From JADJYF01 sp965278995 (GTDB lineage Bacteria > Pseudomonadota > Gammaproteobacteria > Ga0077536), in assembly GCA_965278995.1 (NCBI GenBank), contig OZ257136.1, positions 2,480,001 to 2,544,000 of the forward strand: a stretch of DNA of 64,000 nt, written 5' to 3'. The translations under genes and the position numbers were made by a program. Positions 34,966 to 43,345 of the stretch are shown here, in pieces. Position 1 is the stretch's first letter. Each line of letters starts with the position of its first letter. The notes under the pieces are model-generated. The model was not told where the DNA came from. It saw only the letters and a list, made by a program, of their open reading frames with translations, and did not search any database.

Positions 34966-35916
34966 TCAGGCCGCCGGCGCGGCGCGGCGCATCTGCTCGG
35001 CAACGATGACAGCAGCGAGGTCGTCGGCGACAAACTTCGGCACCAGTTTGTCCGCCCCGACGCTTTGCGCCATCGCCTGATTGAAGCCGCCGCTGAGCGA
35101 GGTGTGCAGGCAGACATACAGCGCTTTCAGGTCGGGGTCCGCTTTGATGGCCTTGGTCAGCGTATACCCATCCATTTCCGGCATTTCGATGTCCGAGATG
35201 AGCATGGCGTACCGTTGCGTGATCGGAACGCCGCTCTCCACCACCGCTTTCAAACGGGTCCAGGCCTCCTCACCGCTCTCGGCCAGATCATAGGAATAGC
35301 CGAGTTGGTCCAGCACACGGGTGATCTGTTTACGGGCAACGGCAGAATCGTCGGCGACAAAGATATGTCGCGGACGCTCGTCAGCGCCGAGCGGCTCGTT
35401 CCGCAGTGCCGGCGACACTTCGTCGCCGACCCCGACGATTTCGGCCAGGACGCGTTCGACGTCGAGGATTTCGACCAACTTGTTGTCGATGGTGACGACC
35501 GCGGTCAGATAATTGACTTTGCCAATGCCTTTCGGTGGCGCATGGATCTCGTCCCAGCGCAGATTGACTATCCGCTCGACCTGCGCGACCAGATAGCCTT
35601 GTACCCGGCCGTTATACTCCGTGATGATGATGTGATTCTCGTCGCCCTTTACCAAAGGTGTGACCAATGGTGTGCTGCCGATGACCGAAGCGAGATCGAT
35701 GACTGTCACGGTCTGGCCACGCGTATGCATGACCCCGCAGACGTGCGCGTTGGCCTGCGGAACGCAGCGAAGCGTCGGGCATTTGAGCACTTCGCGCACT
35801 TTGAAGACGTTGATGCCGTAGACCTGCGGGCCATGCAGACGAAACAACAGCATTTCGAGACGATTCTGCCCCGCGATACGGGTCAGACGGTCCACTCCTT
35901 CCATGACTCTCGACAT
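34966..35916 (-). CDS. cheV: Chemotaxis coupling protein CheV
   Basis: A 316-residue fusion of a CheW-like adaptor (about 10-155; FRLHGPQVYGINVFKVREVL, GVMHTRGQTVTVIDLASVIG) with a receiver (about 185-310). The receiver has acidic residues in HIFVADDSAVARKQ, phospho-Asp in AMLISDIEMPEMDG, Thr/Ser in LHTSLSG and Lys in LVPKF. CheV couples receptors to CheA and adapts by phosphorylation. The start at 35916 is backed by AGGAG 6 nt upstream. Its position next to flgA/flgB is common in Pseudomonas and Vibrio. Confidence 0.95.
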   Translation of the reverse strand: MSRVMEGVDRLTRIAGQNRLEMLLFRLHGPQVYGINVFKVREVLKCPTLRCVPQANAHVCGVMHTRGQTVTVIDLASVIGSTPLVTPLVKGDENHIIITEYNGRVQGYLVAQVERIVNLRWDEIHAPPKGIGKVNYLTAVVTIDNKLVEILDVERVLAEIVGVGDEVSPALRNEPLGADERPRHIFVADDSAVARKQITRVLDQLGYSYDLAESGEEAWTRLKAVVESGVPITQRYAMLISDIEMPEMDGYTLTKAIKADPDLKALYVCLHTSLSGGFNQAMAQSVGADKLVPKFVADDLAAVIVAEQMRRAAPAA

Positions 35917-35990
35917 GCGCCGCTCCTGACCACGCTGGCTATTGCCGAAGGTAGCGGCGCCGGTTGCGGTAGCCTTGAGGTGATTGACAG

Positions 35991-36006
35991 TGGCACACCG
36001 CTTGCA
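35991..36006 (+). promoter_or_regulatory. Sigma54 promoter of flgA
   Basis: TGGCACACCGCTTGCA matches TGGCAC-N5-TTGCA with GG-N10-GC spacing. The -12 element ends 33 nt before the flgA ATG, in the divergent cheV-flgA gap. Confidence 0.82.
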
Positions 36007-36038
36007 CCGTTCCGCGCATGCCTCATGGGAGATACCGG

Positions 36039-36782
36039 ATGAAATCCACTGAGTTCCTGCTCGAAGCACTGACCAGGCCTGTCGCTATTGGATTGGGCAT
36101 CGGGCTACTGAGCGTCAGCGCCGCGCTGGCGGCGGCACCGCCGGTGCAGTCGCTGGCGGCAATTGATGCCGTGGTGCGGCAACATATTGCCGCCAGTCTC
36201 GAACCCGAGGCCGAAATCGACGTCCAGGTTGGTCGCCTGGATCCGCGACTTCGCCTGGCGAACTGCGACCAGCCGCTGGTCGCAAACGACGCGCGGGCTG
36301 GACAGGACGGTGCCGCGAGTTCCGTCGAAGTGCGCTGTGACGGTTCCCAGCCGTGGTCATTGTATGTACCAGTGACACTGGTCCGCTTTGCCGACGTCGT
36401 CGTCGCCGCGCATCCGCTGCCACGCAACGCCGTGGTCACGACGGCCGATCTGCGGCTCGCCCGGCGGCGCGTGAATCCTTACGACGCGGATTACTTCACG
36501 GCACTCGAGCAGGTCGATGGCCACATCGCGGCCCGCGCGATCGCCAGCGGACAGACGCTCGGCGGCGGTAATCTCAAGCGCCCGCAGCTGGTCAGGCGTG
36601 GCGATCAGGTCATCCTTACGAGCATTGCCGGCAGCATCAAGGTCAGCGTACAGGGGCGCGCGCTCGAGAACGGCTCGCTCGGCGACCGCATTGAGGTACA
36701 GAACGGCAACTCCGAGCGTGTGGTCGAGGGTGAAGTGTCCGGCGCCGGAGTAGTCGTCGTTCGTTCGGCGGCAGTACTGTAG
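36039..36782 (+). CDS. flgA: P-ring assembly chaperone FlgA
   Basis: Periplasmic chaperone of 247 residues for FlgI. I chose the ATG at 36039, which has GGGAG 7 nt upstream and gives a signal peptide (VAIGLGIGLLSVSAALAAAP) within the first 35 residues. A seven-codon extension is possible but lacks an RBS. The SAF domain lies in the C-terminal half (LPRNAVVTTADLRLARRRVN, IASGQTLGGGNLKRPQLVRR), and the C-terminus has GRALENGSLGDRIEVQNGNS. It is the only outward-reading basal-body gene. Confidence 0.95.
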   Translation: MKSTEFLLEALTRPVAIGLGIGLLSVSAALAAAPPVQSLAAIDAVVRQHIAASLEPEAEIDVQVGRLDPRLRLANCDQPLVANDARAGQDGAASSVEVRCDGSQPWSLYVPVTLVRFADVVVAAHPLPRNAVVTTADLRLARRRVNPYDADYFTALEQVDGHIAARAIASGQTLGGGNLKRPQLVRRGDQVILTSIAGSIKVSVQGRALENGSLGDRIEVQNGNSERVVEGEVSGAGVVVVRSAAVL

Positions 36783-36867
36783 TGGCCAGTTGCGGCCGCT
36801 ATAGGAATAATCCACGCCTGTGGAGCCGCCTGAACTGAGACGGCGCTCGCAAACAGGCGTTTTGCGC

Positions 36868-36894
36868 TAAAGTTTGACGCTGGCGGTCCGTTAC
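36868..36894 (+). promoter_or_regulatory. Sigma28 (FliA) promoter of flgM
   Basis: TAAAGTTT (36868-36875), an 11-nt spacer, then TCCGTTAC (36887-36894). The consensus is TAAAGTTT-N11-GCCGATAA; the -35 is perfect and the -10 matches at 5 of 8 positions. It is 29 nt before the flgM start, so flgM-flgN would be boosted by FliA, giving the usual FlgM feedback loop. Confidence 0.6.
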
Positions 36895-36922
36895 CCGGAC
36901 CACCACCATTCAGGGTAAGAAT

Positions 36923-37243
36923 ATGGTTTCAGAAATCAAAGGTAGTGGGCTGTCGAACGTCGCCCAGGCCAAGGCCACCATCGACAATACGCTGCGCAAA
37001 GCGGGCGAGAGCACTGCGCCGAGCGCGGCCCGGAGCAACACGGAAGTCGTGACCTTGACCGATCTGGCCGCACGGCTGCAACGTTTGACTGAATCGGTCG
37101 CGAGTCTGCCGGAAGTGGACCAGATGCGCGTCGCCGAGTTGCGCGAGCAGATCGACAGCGGCACCTATGCCATCGACGAACAGCAGATTGCCGAGAAACT
37201 CGCAGCATTCGAAGGACTGCTCGGCACGGCGCGTAAGGCCTGA
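36923..37243 (+). CDS. flgM: Anti-sigma-28 factor FlgM
   Basis: A 106-residue protein holding FliA inactive until hook completion, when it is exported. The N-terminal half is low-complexity and disordered. The C-terminal FliA-binding helices are recognisable: VTLTDLAARLQRLTESVASL, then VDQMRVAELREQIDSGTYAI, and QIAEKLAAFEGLL. flgN follows after 2 nt. Confidence 0.95.
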   Translation: MVSEIKGSGLSNVAQAKATIDNTLRKAGESTAPSAARSNTEVVTLTDLAARLQRLTESVASLPEVDQMRVAELREQIDSGTYAIDEQQIAEKLAAFEGLLGTARKA

Positions 37244-37245
37244 CG

Positions 37246-37662
37246 ATGGTCAGCCAGCAGCGGCCCGAGGTATCAGCGTTGCGGGACGAAGTCGCAGGAC
37301 TGATGCGCGACCTTGGCACCGCGCTGGGCGCCGAATTCGGTGCGCTTCGCGCTCGCGATATCGACGCGCTGGAAGCCGTCGTCGCGCAGAAGATGGCGAT
37401 CATCAACGCACTCGAAGCAGCCACCGTCAAGGTCGGCCGGCTTGATCAGGCCATCCGCGCCGAGGAATTCAACGAACTTGGTTCTGTCGCCCGGGACTGC
37501 CTCGTCGCGAATCGCATCAACGGTGGCGCCATCGAGCTCAATCGCAATCTCGTCGATCGTTTGCTCGACACCGTCCGCGGCACTCCGCGCGCGCTGCCCG
37601 TCTATGATGCGCAGGGCCGTCTTAACCGGCACCAGTCCGGCAGGCAAATGGGTCGCGCCTGA
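37246..37662 (+). CDS. flgN: Flagellar chaperone FlgN
   Basis: A 138-residue helical cytosolic chaperone for FlgK and FlgL. The family pattern is LRDEVAGLMRDLGTALGAEF, then LRARDIDALEAVVAQKMAII and NALEAAT. The C-terminal segment VYDAQGRLN is the conserved 'YdxxGr' motif of the family. It is placed with flgM, as in enteric and pseudomonad genomes. Confidence 0.92.
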   Translation: MVSQQRPEVSALRDEVAGLMRDLGTALGAEFGALRARDIDALEAVVAQKMAIINALEAATVKVGRLDQAIRAEEFNELGSVARDCLVANRINGGAIELNRNLVDRLLDTVRGTPRALPVYDAQGRLNRHQSGRQMGRA

Positions 37663-37713
37663 CGTCCTGCTGACGTCAGCAACAGCGGACCGCCGGTGCT
37701 GAAGGCCCCAGCG

Positions 37714-38466
37714 ATGGATCTAATCGGGGACTACATGACTCACGACGAACCATTGCCAGTGCGTGAGCATGCGCAACCGATAGACCCGCGTGACAGCCGC
37801 CATCAGCTGCTGTCACGCGTGTTCGAGCAGCATTGCCTGCTCAGCCTGCGTTATGCCCACGATGACGAAGTATTCCAGAGCGCCATCATTGAACTGGTTC
37901 CGGCCAGCGGCTATCTCGTCCTTGATGCATTGGTGCCCGAACACGGCAACCTGAGTGCGGCCGACAACAAGGTCATCTACCTTCAAACGCGCCTCGGTGG
38001 CATGGACATTCGCTTCGCGAGCCGGATTACGGCGCGCGGCAGTCATAACGGTCTGCCCTACTACCGGGCACTGTATCCGGCGACCATCGACTATCCGCAG
38101 CGACGCCGCGAATATCGGGTCGCTGTCCCGTTCGATCGCGGGATCGAGGTCCGCTACTTTCCGCCGCAAGGCGGCTGTATCCGCGGCGAGATGCGTGACC
38201 TGTCGCCGAGCGGTTACTGCGCGCGACTGCTGTCAGGCGACCTCGAGCGGATCACGCCAAAAAGCATGCGTCAGGGCGAATGCGAAATCGATCTCGCACC
38301 GGGTCTGACGGTGCGAACAGCCGTCGCCATCTGCCACATCATGCCCGGCCGTGCCCGCAGCGCGCCGCGTATCGGCGCCTGCTTCACCGATCTCGACGCG
38401 CGCACCGAGAGACTCATCGAACAAAGCTGCGCGCGGCTCGAACGCGAGCGCATGCGCGCGCGCTGA
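37714..38466 (+). CDS. PilZ-domain c-di-GMP flagellar brake protein (YcgR-like)
   Basis: A 250-residue protein with a YcgR-N-like domain (about 25-115, VFEQHCLLSLRYAHDDEVFQ) and a PilZ domain. The c-di-GMP-binding RxxxR lies in QRRREYRVAVPF and the D/NxSxxG in RDLSPSGYCARL. Such proteins bind the motor at high c-di-GMP and slow the flagellum. It follows flgN by about 50 nt. Start: ATG 37714 with GAAGG 8 nt upstream is preferred; GTG 37696 and ATG 37735 are alternatives. Its 3' end overlaps the convergent transferase gene by 53 nt. Confidence 0.88.
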   Translation: MDLIGDYMTHDEPLPVREHAQPIDPRDSRHQLLSRVFEQHCLLSLRYAHDDEVFQSAIIELVPASGYLVLDALVPEHGNLSAADNKVIYLQTRLGGMDIRFASRITARGSHNGLPYYRALYPATIDYPQRRREYRVAVPFDRGIEVRYFPPQGGCIRGEMRDLSPSGYCARLLSGDLERITPKSMRQGECEIDLAPGLTVRTAVAICHIMPGRARSAPRIGACFTDLDARTERLIEQSCARLERERMRAR

Positions 38467-39064
38467 TCCCGGGCTGGCGCAAGTCGCGCGCTTCGTCGAT
38501 ATCGTGACGAACGGCGAGAACAGCAAGCCGGCGGCCGGCATCAGCCAGACGCTCACAGGTGAGTGCTGCAACAGCTGATGTGCTCCAGGGCATATCGTCG
38601 AACAGACCAGCGACCGGTAGCGTGAGTCCAATCAGCCAATAACCGCCGTCGCTGGCCGGTCCCAGTACCGCTTCAGCGCCTGCTGCCAATTCACGCCGTG
38701 CTGCGCGCAGATCGGCGCATTGCAGATCGGCGATATCGGACCCGATCAATACCGCAGACCGGCCGCGCGCGAGCTCAGCGCCTAGCGCGTGCGCCATGCG
38801 CCGGCCGAGGTCGCCGCGCACCTGCGCCCTGATCAGCCAACCGTGACGAGCGCAGCGGGCGCGAAACCAGGCACAATCTCCCGGTGAAGCCGGCATCAAC
38901 AGCAATCGACTATAGCCGGAGCGGCGCGATGCACGCAGCGTGCGCGCCAGCAGGCCGGCATACACCTGTGCCGCCCCCCGTCCGCCCATGCTGCGCGCGA
39001 GGCGCCGTTTGACCTTGCCAGCATGTGGGCGCCGCGCGAAGACGATCAAGGTAGCTGTGGCCAT
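38414..39064 (-). CDS. rSAM/selenodomain-associated transferase 1 family (DUF2064)
   Basis: A 216-residue nucleotidyltransferase-fold protein of the TIGR04282 type. It begins MATATLIVFARRPHAGKVKR, then RRLARSMGGRGAAQVYAGLL. The motifs SAVLIGSDIADLQCADLRAA and EAVLGPASDGGYWLIGL mark the family. I chose the ATG at 39064, 8 nt after the preceding gene's stop region; the frame is open 21 codons further. It forms a coupled trio with a family-2 glycosyltransferase and an ArsS-like radical SAM protein. Its substrate is not established. Confidence 0.88.
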   Translation of the reverse strand: MATATLIVFARRPHAGKVKRRLARSMGGRGAAQVYAGLLARTLRASRRSGYSRLLLMPASPGDCAWFRARCARHGWLIRAQVRGDLGRRMAHALGAELARGRSAVLIGSDIADLQCADLRAARRELAAGAEAVLGPASDGGYWLIGLTLPVAGLFDDMPWSTSAVAALTCERLADAGRRLAVLAVRHDIDEARDLRQPGISARACARVRAARSFVR

Positions 39065-39071
39065 CGCCCGG

Positions 39072-39782
39072 TCAGCTCGGTTTATAGCCATACAGGCGCG
39101 CCAGCCACGGTGCCGGCGCACCGGCAAACCAGGCCAGTCGCAAGGCCCACATCAACACTATCGTGCGAAATACACCGTGACGACGCCAACGCCGCGCCGA
39201 CGTCGCAATCGTGCTGCGCAGGCAGTGAACGCGCGCGTGCCGAGCGAGTCGGCGACTGAATTCCAGATCTTCCATCAGCGCCAGATCAGGAATGCCGCCA
39301 ACTGCGTCGAACACATCGTGCGTGACGAATATGCCGTGATCGCCGGTAACCATCGAAGTGAGGCGCGTACGCAGGTTCATCAGGGTCTCGATCACACGAA
39401 AAATGACCGCGCGATCATCGATACGGATCGTACAGCGACCCCACGGAGCAGTGGCAGCAGCGGCCAGCACTTCAGTGCGAGAGACGTCGCCAACGATAGA
39501 GTCGGCATGCACGAACCAGAGTAGCGCTCCACGGGCGACGGCAGCACCGGCATTCTGCTGACGCGCCCGGCCGCGTGGGGCTGCGAGCACGCTATCGGCA
39601 AACGCTGTGGCTCGCGCAACGGTTTCATCGCGGCTCCCGCCATCGACAACGATCACTTCGTCACCAGCGGCGCGCCAGGGCGCGAGTTCGGTCAGCAGAC
39701 GCTCGATAGCGGCAGCCTCATCGAGCACCGGGACGATGATGCTGATCGAGGGTAGTACGAATTCGCCTTGCGCTGGCGTCAA
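39072..39782 (-). CDS. rSAM/selenodomain-associated transferase 2 (family 2 glycosyltransferase)
   Basis: TIGR04283-type glycosyltransferase family 2, 236 residues. The GT-A start is SISIIVPVLDEAAAIERLL, with the nucleotide-binding EVIVVDGGSRDETVARA, the GRARQQNAGAAVARGALLWF segment and the DxD-like LLWFVHADS. A C-terminal block follows (GIFVTHDVFDAVGG). A TTG at 39782 overlaps the arsS stop (TTGA), which suggests coupled translation, and gives the family's usual length. A TTG 18 codons earlier is the alternative. Confidence 0.85.
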   Translation of the reverse strand: MTPAQGEFVLPSISIIVPVLDEAAAIERLLTELAPWRAAGDEVIVVDGGSRDETVARATAFADSVLAAPRGRARQQNAGAAVARGALLWFVHADSIVGDVSRTEVLAAAATAPWGRCTIRIDDRAVIFRVIETLMNLRTRLTSMVTGDHGIFVTHDVFDAVGGIPDLALMEDLEFSRRLARHARVHCLRSTIATSARRWRRHGVFRTIVLMWALRLAWFAGAPAPWLARLYGYKPS

Positions 39783-40747
39783 GTCTGCAGCGCGCCGCCA
39801 CAGCTGCTGCCGCGCCCGGCTGTACAACCGAAACAATGCTCCGCAACGGCGATCGGGCGGCCGGTCAGATCGGCATCGTGCAGCTCACGCAGATGCACCG
39901 GTCGCCCGCCGCCGGCCGGCATCGCCAACATCTGGTTGAAATCGCAATCGTAGACGAAACCCTGCCAGTCGACGCTGAGCAGGTTGCGGCACATGACATT
40001 AGCGAGATTGGCGGGTTGATACGCATCGACCAGCATCTGCAGATACTCGGCAAGTTGACCGCGGCGCTCGAGGTCGTGACGGAAACGCTTGATCGGCATG
40101 TTGGTGATCGTGAGCAGGCGGTTGAAGACAACGCCATGCGGCACCAGCTCGCGCTGATAATCGACTTGCAGTTGTGCCGGGTCGGGCGGCAGATGCGTGC
40201 CGACCGGGTTATAGACGAAATCGAGTTCCAGCCCGCTGCCAGGGACGCCGTAACCCAGACGATTAAGCTGCCGGATACCGTCGAGGCTTCGTTCGAACAC
40301 ACCTTTGCCGCGCTGACGCTCGACATTCTCGGCGGAATAACACGGCAGCGACGCGACAACGCGAACATCATGCCGTGCCAGGAAGGCTGCTGTGTGCGCC
40401 TGACCGGGTTCGCCGAGCACAGTCAGATTGCAGCGATCGATAACCTGTGCTCCGCGCTCGACAGCACCGGCGACCAGCATTTCGAAATGCGGATTCAACT
40501 CGGGCGCGCCGCCGGTCACGTCCAGTACCCGCAACTGCCGGTGGGCAAGAAAATCCAGCACCAGCGCGACCGTCGCCTCGTCCATCATTTCCGTGCGCAA
40601 CGGGCCAGCCTCGACATGGCAATGCAGGCAGGCCTGATTGCAGCGATAGCCGACATTGACCTGCAAGGTCTGCAGCGTGTCGCGGGTCACGACAGGGAAG
40701 TGCGGCAGGTCCGGCATGCGCTTCCACTGTTCCTCGGCAACACTCAT
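39779..40747 (-). CDS. arsS: ArsS-like radical SAM protein (rSAM/Cys-rich domain)
   Basis: A 322-residue radical SAM enzyme. The 4Fe-4S motif is Cys36-x3-Cys40-x2-Cys43 in GYRCNQACLHCHVEAGP. It continues with VLDVTGGAPELNPHFEMLV. The C-terminal Cys-rich domain (DUF3641) reads VYDCDFNQMLAMP and HCFGCTAGRGSSCGGAL. The match is to ArsS/TIGR04167, linked to arsenosugar biosynthesis in cyanobacteria and found with two transferases (both present here) in the 'rSAM/selenodomain' set. All Cys positions are encoded as Cys, so no selenocysteine is required. The start has AAGGAG 9 nt upstream. Confidence 0.9.
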   Translation of the reverse strand: MSVAEEQWKRMPDLPHFPVVTRDTLQTLQVNVGYRCNQACLHCHVEAGPLRTEMMDEATVALVLDFLAHRQLRVLDVTGGAPELNPHFEMLVAGAVERGAQVIDRCNLTVLGEPGQAHTAAFLARHDVRVVASLPCYSAENVERQRGKGVFERSLDGIRQLNRLGYGVPGSGLELDFVYNPVGTHLPPDPAQLQVDYQRELVPHGVVFNRLLTITNMPIKRFRHDLERRGQLAEYLQMLVDAYQPANLANVMCRNLLSVDWQGFVYDCDFNQMLAMPAGGGRPVHLRELHDADLTGRPIAVAEHCFGCTAGRGSSCGGALQT

Positions 40748-40959
40748 GCACTCTCGCTCCTTCAGCGGCTGCGGCGTGGTGGCGGCGACCAGATTGCGGT
40801 GGCACCGATGTCAATCATGATTGCATTCCATCCAGGCGACGTCACCTGCAATCCATGCCGGCTATCCGCGCGGCCCGGCGATACGGCTGGAAAACCACGG
40901 TTGAATTGCCTATCTTGACGCCCCCGCGGCCCACGCCGGTGCCGCCACCTCACCCACGG

Positions 40960-42594
40960 ATGCGCAATATGGCCCGTTACAATCTCAACCTGCCACGCGT
41001 CGTCGAGCGCCCCGAGCAGTATTTTCCGCACAAGGCCATCGTCTCGCGAACGCGTGAAGGCGGACTTTTTCGCTACGATTATCGCGCGTTCTGCGCACGT
41101 GTGCGCCGGTTGGCGAGCGCCCTGGCCACCCTCGGCATTCGACCCGGCGACACGGCGGCGACGCTGGCCTGGAACACCCATCAGCATCTCGAACTCTACT
41201 TCGGCATCCCATGCGCAGGTGCAGTCCTTCACACGGCCAATCTGCGCCTGTCGGAAGAGCACATCGCCTATACCGTCAATCACGCGAAAGACAAAGTGCT
41301 ATTCTTCTCACCCGATCTGCTCGCAACCGTTGAGGCGGTCGCGCCGCTGCTGACGACCGTCGAACGCTATGTCATCCTCGCTGACAGCGTGCCTTCGACG
41401 ACGCTGCCGAATCTGATCGACTACGAAGCGCTACTTGCGCAGGGCTCGGCGTCGTTTATCTACCCGGATATCGACGAAGATTCACCCGCTTCGATCTGCT
41501 TCACTTCGGCCACTACTGGCAATCCCAAAGGCGTGGTGTACTCGCATCGCGCACTGGTCCTGCATTCGATGATGCTCTCGAACGTCGATTGCCTGGGTCT
41601 GTCGGAAAAAGACGTGCTGCTGCCGATAGCGCCGATGTTCCACGTCAACTCGTGGGGCGTGCCATTCGCCGGGGTGTGGATGGGCTCGACGTTTGTCTTT
41701 CCGGGCGAACGCCCGCATGCCGCAGACATCCTCACGCTGATCGAACAGGAACGCGCGACATTCGCGCACGGCGCAGTCACCGTCGGCATCGATATGATGA
41801 ATCTGCTCGAACGTGAACCACACGATATCTCCTCGTTGCGCGGCCTGCTGCTCGGCGGCAGTGCGACGCCAGCGGCAGTCATGAAGTTCTACATCGAACG
41901 CCACGGCGTTCCGATACTCACAGCGTGGGGCTCAACTGAATGCGCCCCTCTCGCGACCGTCAGCTACATCAGCGGCGCGCAACAGTCCTTGAGCAACGAC
42001 GAGAAAATCGCCATCCGCGTACGCCAGGGTATCCCTGCGCCGACCATCGAACGCAAAGTACTGAACGATGCCGGGCAGGCAGTGCCGTGGGACGACACCA
42101 GCATCGGCGAGGTTTACGTTCGCGGCCCGTGGATCGCAACGACCTATCTCGACGAACCACGCAGCGCAGAAAGCTTCGTCGACGGCTGGTGGAAAAGCGG
42201 CGACATCGCCACCGTCAATGAAAGTGGCGTGATGAAGCTCGTCGATCGCGCCAAGGATCTGATCAAGAGCGGCGGCGAATGGATCTCGTCCGTCGATCTG
42301 GAAAACGCCTTGATGGCCCACCCGGCCATCAACGAAGCAACCGTCGTCGGCATGCCACACGACAAATGGATCGAACGACCCGTCGCATTCATCACTTCCA
42401 AAGTCGACCCCGCCGCACGCCCCGATGAAGACACCCTGCGCCAGCACCTGACCGACGCCGGCTTCGCCCGCTGGTGGTTACCGGATCGACTGGTCTATCT
42501 GCCTGAAATTCCGAAAACCGGCGTCGGCAAATTCAATAAGCGAATGCTGCGGGAGCATCTGGAGACTTATCTCGCCGGAAGTCCCGCACGATAG
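40960..42594 (+). CDS. Fatty-acyl-CoA ligase (AMP-forming)
   Basis: ANL-superfamily acyl-CoA synthetase, 544 residues from ATG 40960 (MRNMARYNLNLPRVVERPEQ); ATG 40969 is possible. The P-loop-like A3 motif is SATTGNPKGVVYSH. A5 is LTAWGSTECAP, A7 is GWWKSGDIATV, A8 is KLVDRAKDLIKSGGEWIS, and the catalytic Lys near the C-terminus lies in KTGVGKFNKRML. It activates a carboxylic acid to its CoA ester; medium- or long-chain fatty acids are the likeliest substrates. It stands alone, with the structured repeat 42 nt after its stop. Confidence 0.9.
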   Translation: MRNMARYNLNLPRVVERPEQYFPHKAIVSRTREGGLFRYDYRAFCARVRRLASALATLGIRPGDTAATLAWNTHQHLELYFGIPCAGAVLHTANLRLSEEHIAYTVNHAKDKVLFFSPDLLATVEAVAPLLTTVERYVILADSVPSTTLPNLIDYEALLAQGSASFIYPDIDEDSPASICFTSATTGNPKGVVYSHRALVLHSMMLSNVDCLGLSEKDVLLPIAPMFHVNSWGVPFAGVWMGSTFVFPGERPHAADILTLIEQERATFAHGAVTVGIDMMNLLEREPHDISSLRGLLLGGSATPAAVMKFYIERHGVPILTAWGSTECAPLATVSYISGAQQSLSNDEKIAIRVRQGIPAPTIERKVLNDAGQAVPWDDTSIGEVYVRGPWIATTYLDEPRSAESFVDGWWKSGDIATVNESGVMKLVDRAKDLIKSGGEWISSVDLENALMAHPAINEATVVGMPHDKWIERPVAFITSKVDPAARPDEDTLRQHLTDAGFARWWLPDRLVYLPEIPKTGVGKFNKRMLREHLETYLAGSPAR

Positions 42595-42635
42595 CGTTCA
42601 AAGAAGCTAGTCGCAATTTGTGAGCGCGTCGGAGC

Positions 42636-42699
42636 GGTGCTGCCGGGCATCCGCTCCGTCACTGAGTGGTACGCTCCTCCGCGGATGCCCGACAGCACC
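42636..42699 (+). repeat. Structured 64-nt repeat, left copy
   Basis: An 18-nt arm GGTGCTGCCGGGCATCCG (42636-42653), a 28-nt loop (42654-42681, starting CTCCGTCACTGAG and ending CGCTCCTCCG), then CGGATGCCCGACAGCACC (42682-42699). The arms pair at 17 of 18 positions with one C.A mismatch. An inner CAC-TGA-GTG mini-hairpin lies in the loop. The second copy at 46709-46772 has the identical loop and compensatory changes in the stem. It lies in sense orientation just after the acyl-CoA ligase. Confidence 0.9.
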
Positions 42700-43196
42700 G
42701 AGTCAGACGCAGTAGGAAGATCGCGGAACCCAAGGCGGTGGCGAACGTCTTTCATCGTTGAAACCCGGTACCGAAGGCACCTCTCCGGTGCCGACTTAAT
42801 TACTGCAAAACGATACTAACCTTCAGCAAGAGCTGACGAAGAGTTTGAGACGTGCTACGGCGCAATGGGCCGCTTTCGGCCAACGGCGGACATTTTCGTC
42901 CCTTTATCTCGACCGCTCAACTCAACCAAAACAGCCGCTCAAGACGTCTTATCCAGCCAAGGTACGGACGCAGCGTCAACGTCTCCAAACCAGCTAAGCG
43001 ATCGATTACTTCGCTGTCGCGAACACACATAAAGCCAGTATTGCGGGCAGCACGGTGGCGCAATATCCATCCTAGCGTTCGGTTACACCATATTCCGGCT
43101 GCCCGAATGATAACTAGGGACGTGACGCCCCAAATGCCGTTGGAGCGGAGGCCTTCGCGCTACGCACTACGGTGCCGCTCATCGGCGCGTTGAGGC

Positions 43197-43345
43197 TGTA
43201 GAAAAACCCTTGTTACAAAAATCGGTTGGACTCAGATAAGAAATCGGCCTCACCAGATGCCCTACAACCAACGATCGTTACCCGCGGAGGAGTCGAAGCA
43301 CCCCCCGAAAACGCACACCGATCGATCGCGAATAGTTTTTCTACA
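43197..43345. repeat. 11-bp terminal inverted repeats, possible MITE or IS remnant
   Basis: TGTAGAAAAAC (43197-43207) and GTTTTTCTACA (43335-43345) are perfect inverted repeats bounding a 149-nt non-coding segment. The sequence resembles the GGCTGTnGAAAAAC-type ends of several transposon families. No transposase or obvious target duplication is visible, so this is a weak call. Confidence 0.35.

Noticed and set aside
35951..35978. Possible sigma28 promoter for cheV on the minus strand
   Set aside because: TCAA and GCCGCTAC are present but the spacer is 16 rather than 15 nt and the -35 box is poor.
39779..39781. Possible selenocysteine read-through of the arsS TGA stop
   Set aside because: The protein already ends with the complete Cys-rich domain, and the TGA overlaps the next gene's TTG start, so it is an ordinary stop.
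42732..42746. CAAGGCGGTGGCG-like match to the right repeat's arm near the left copy
   Set aside because: Only about 13 nt are shared and there is no pairing partner or loop, so it is not called as a third copy.
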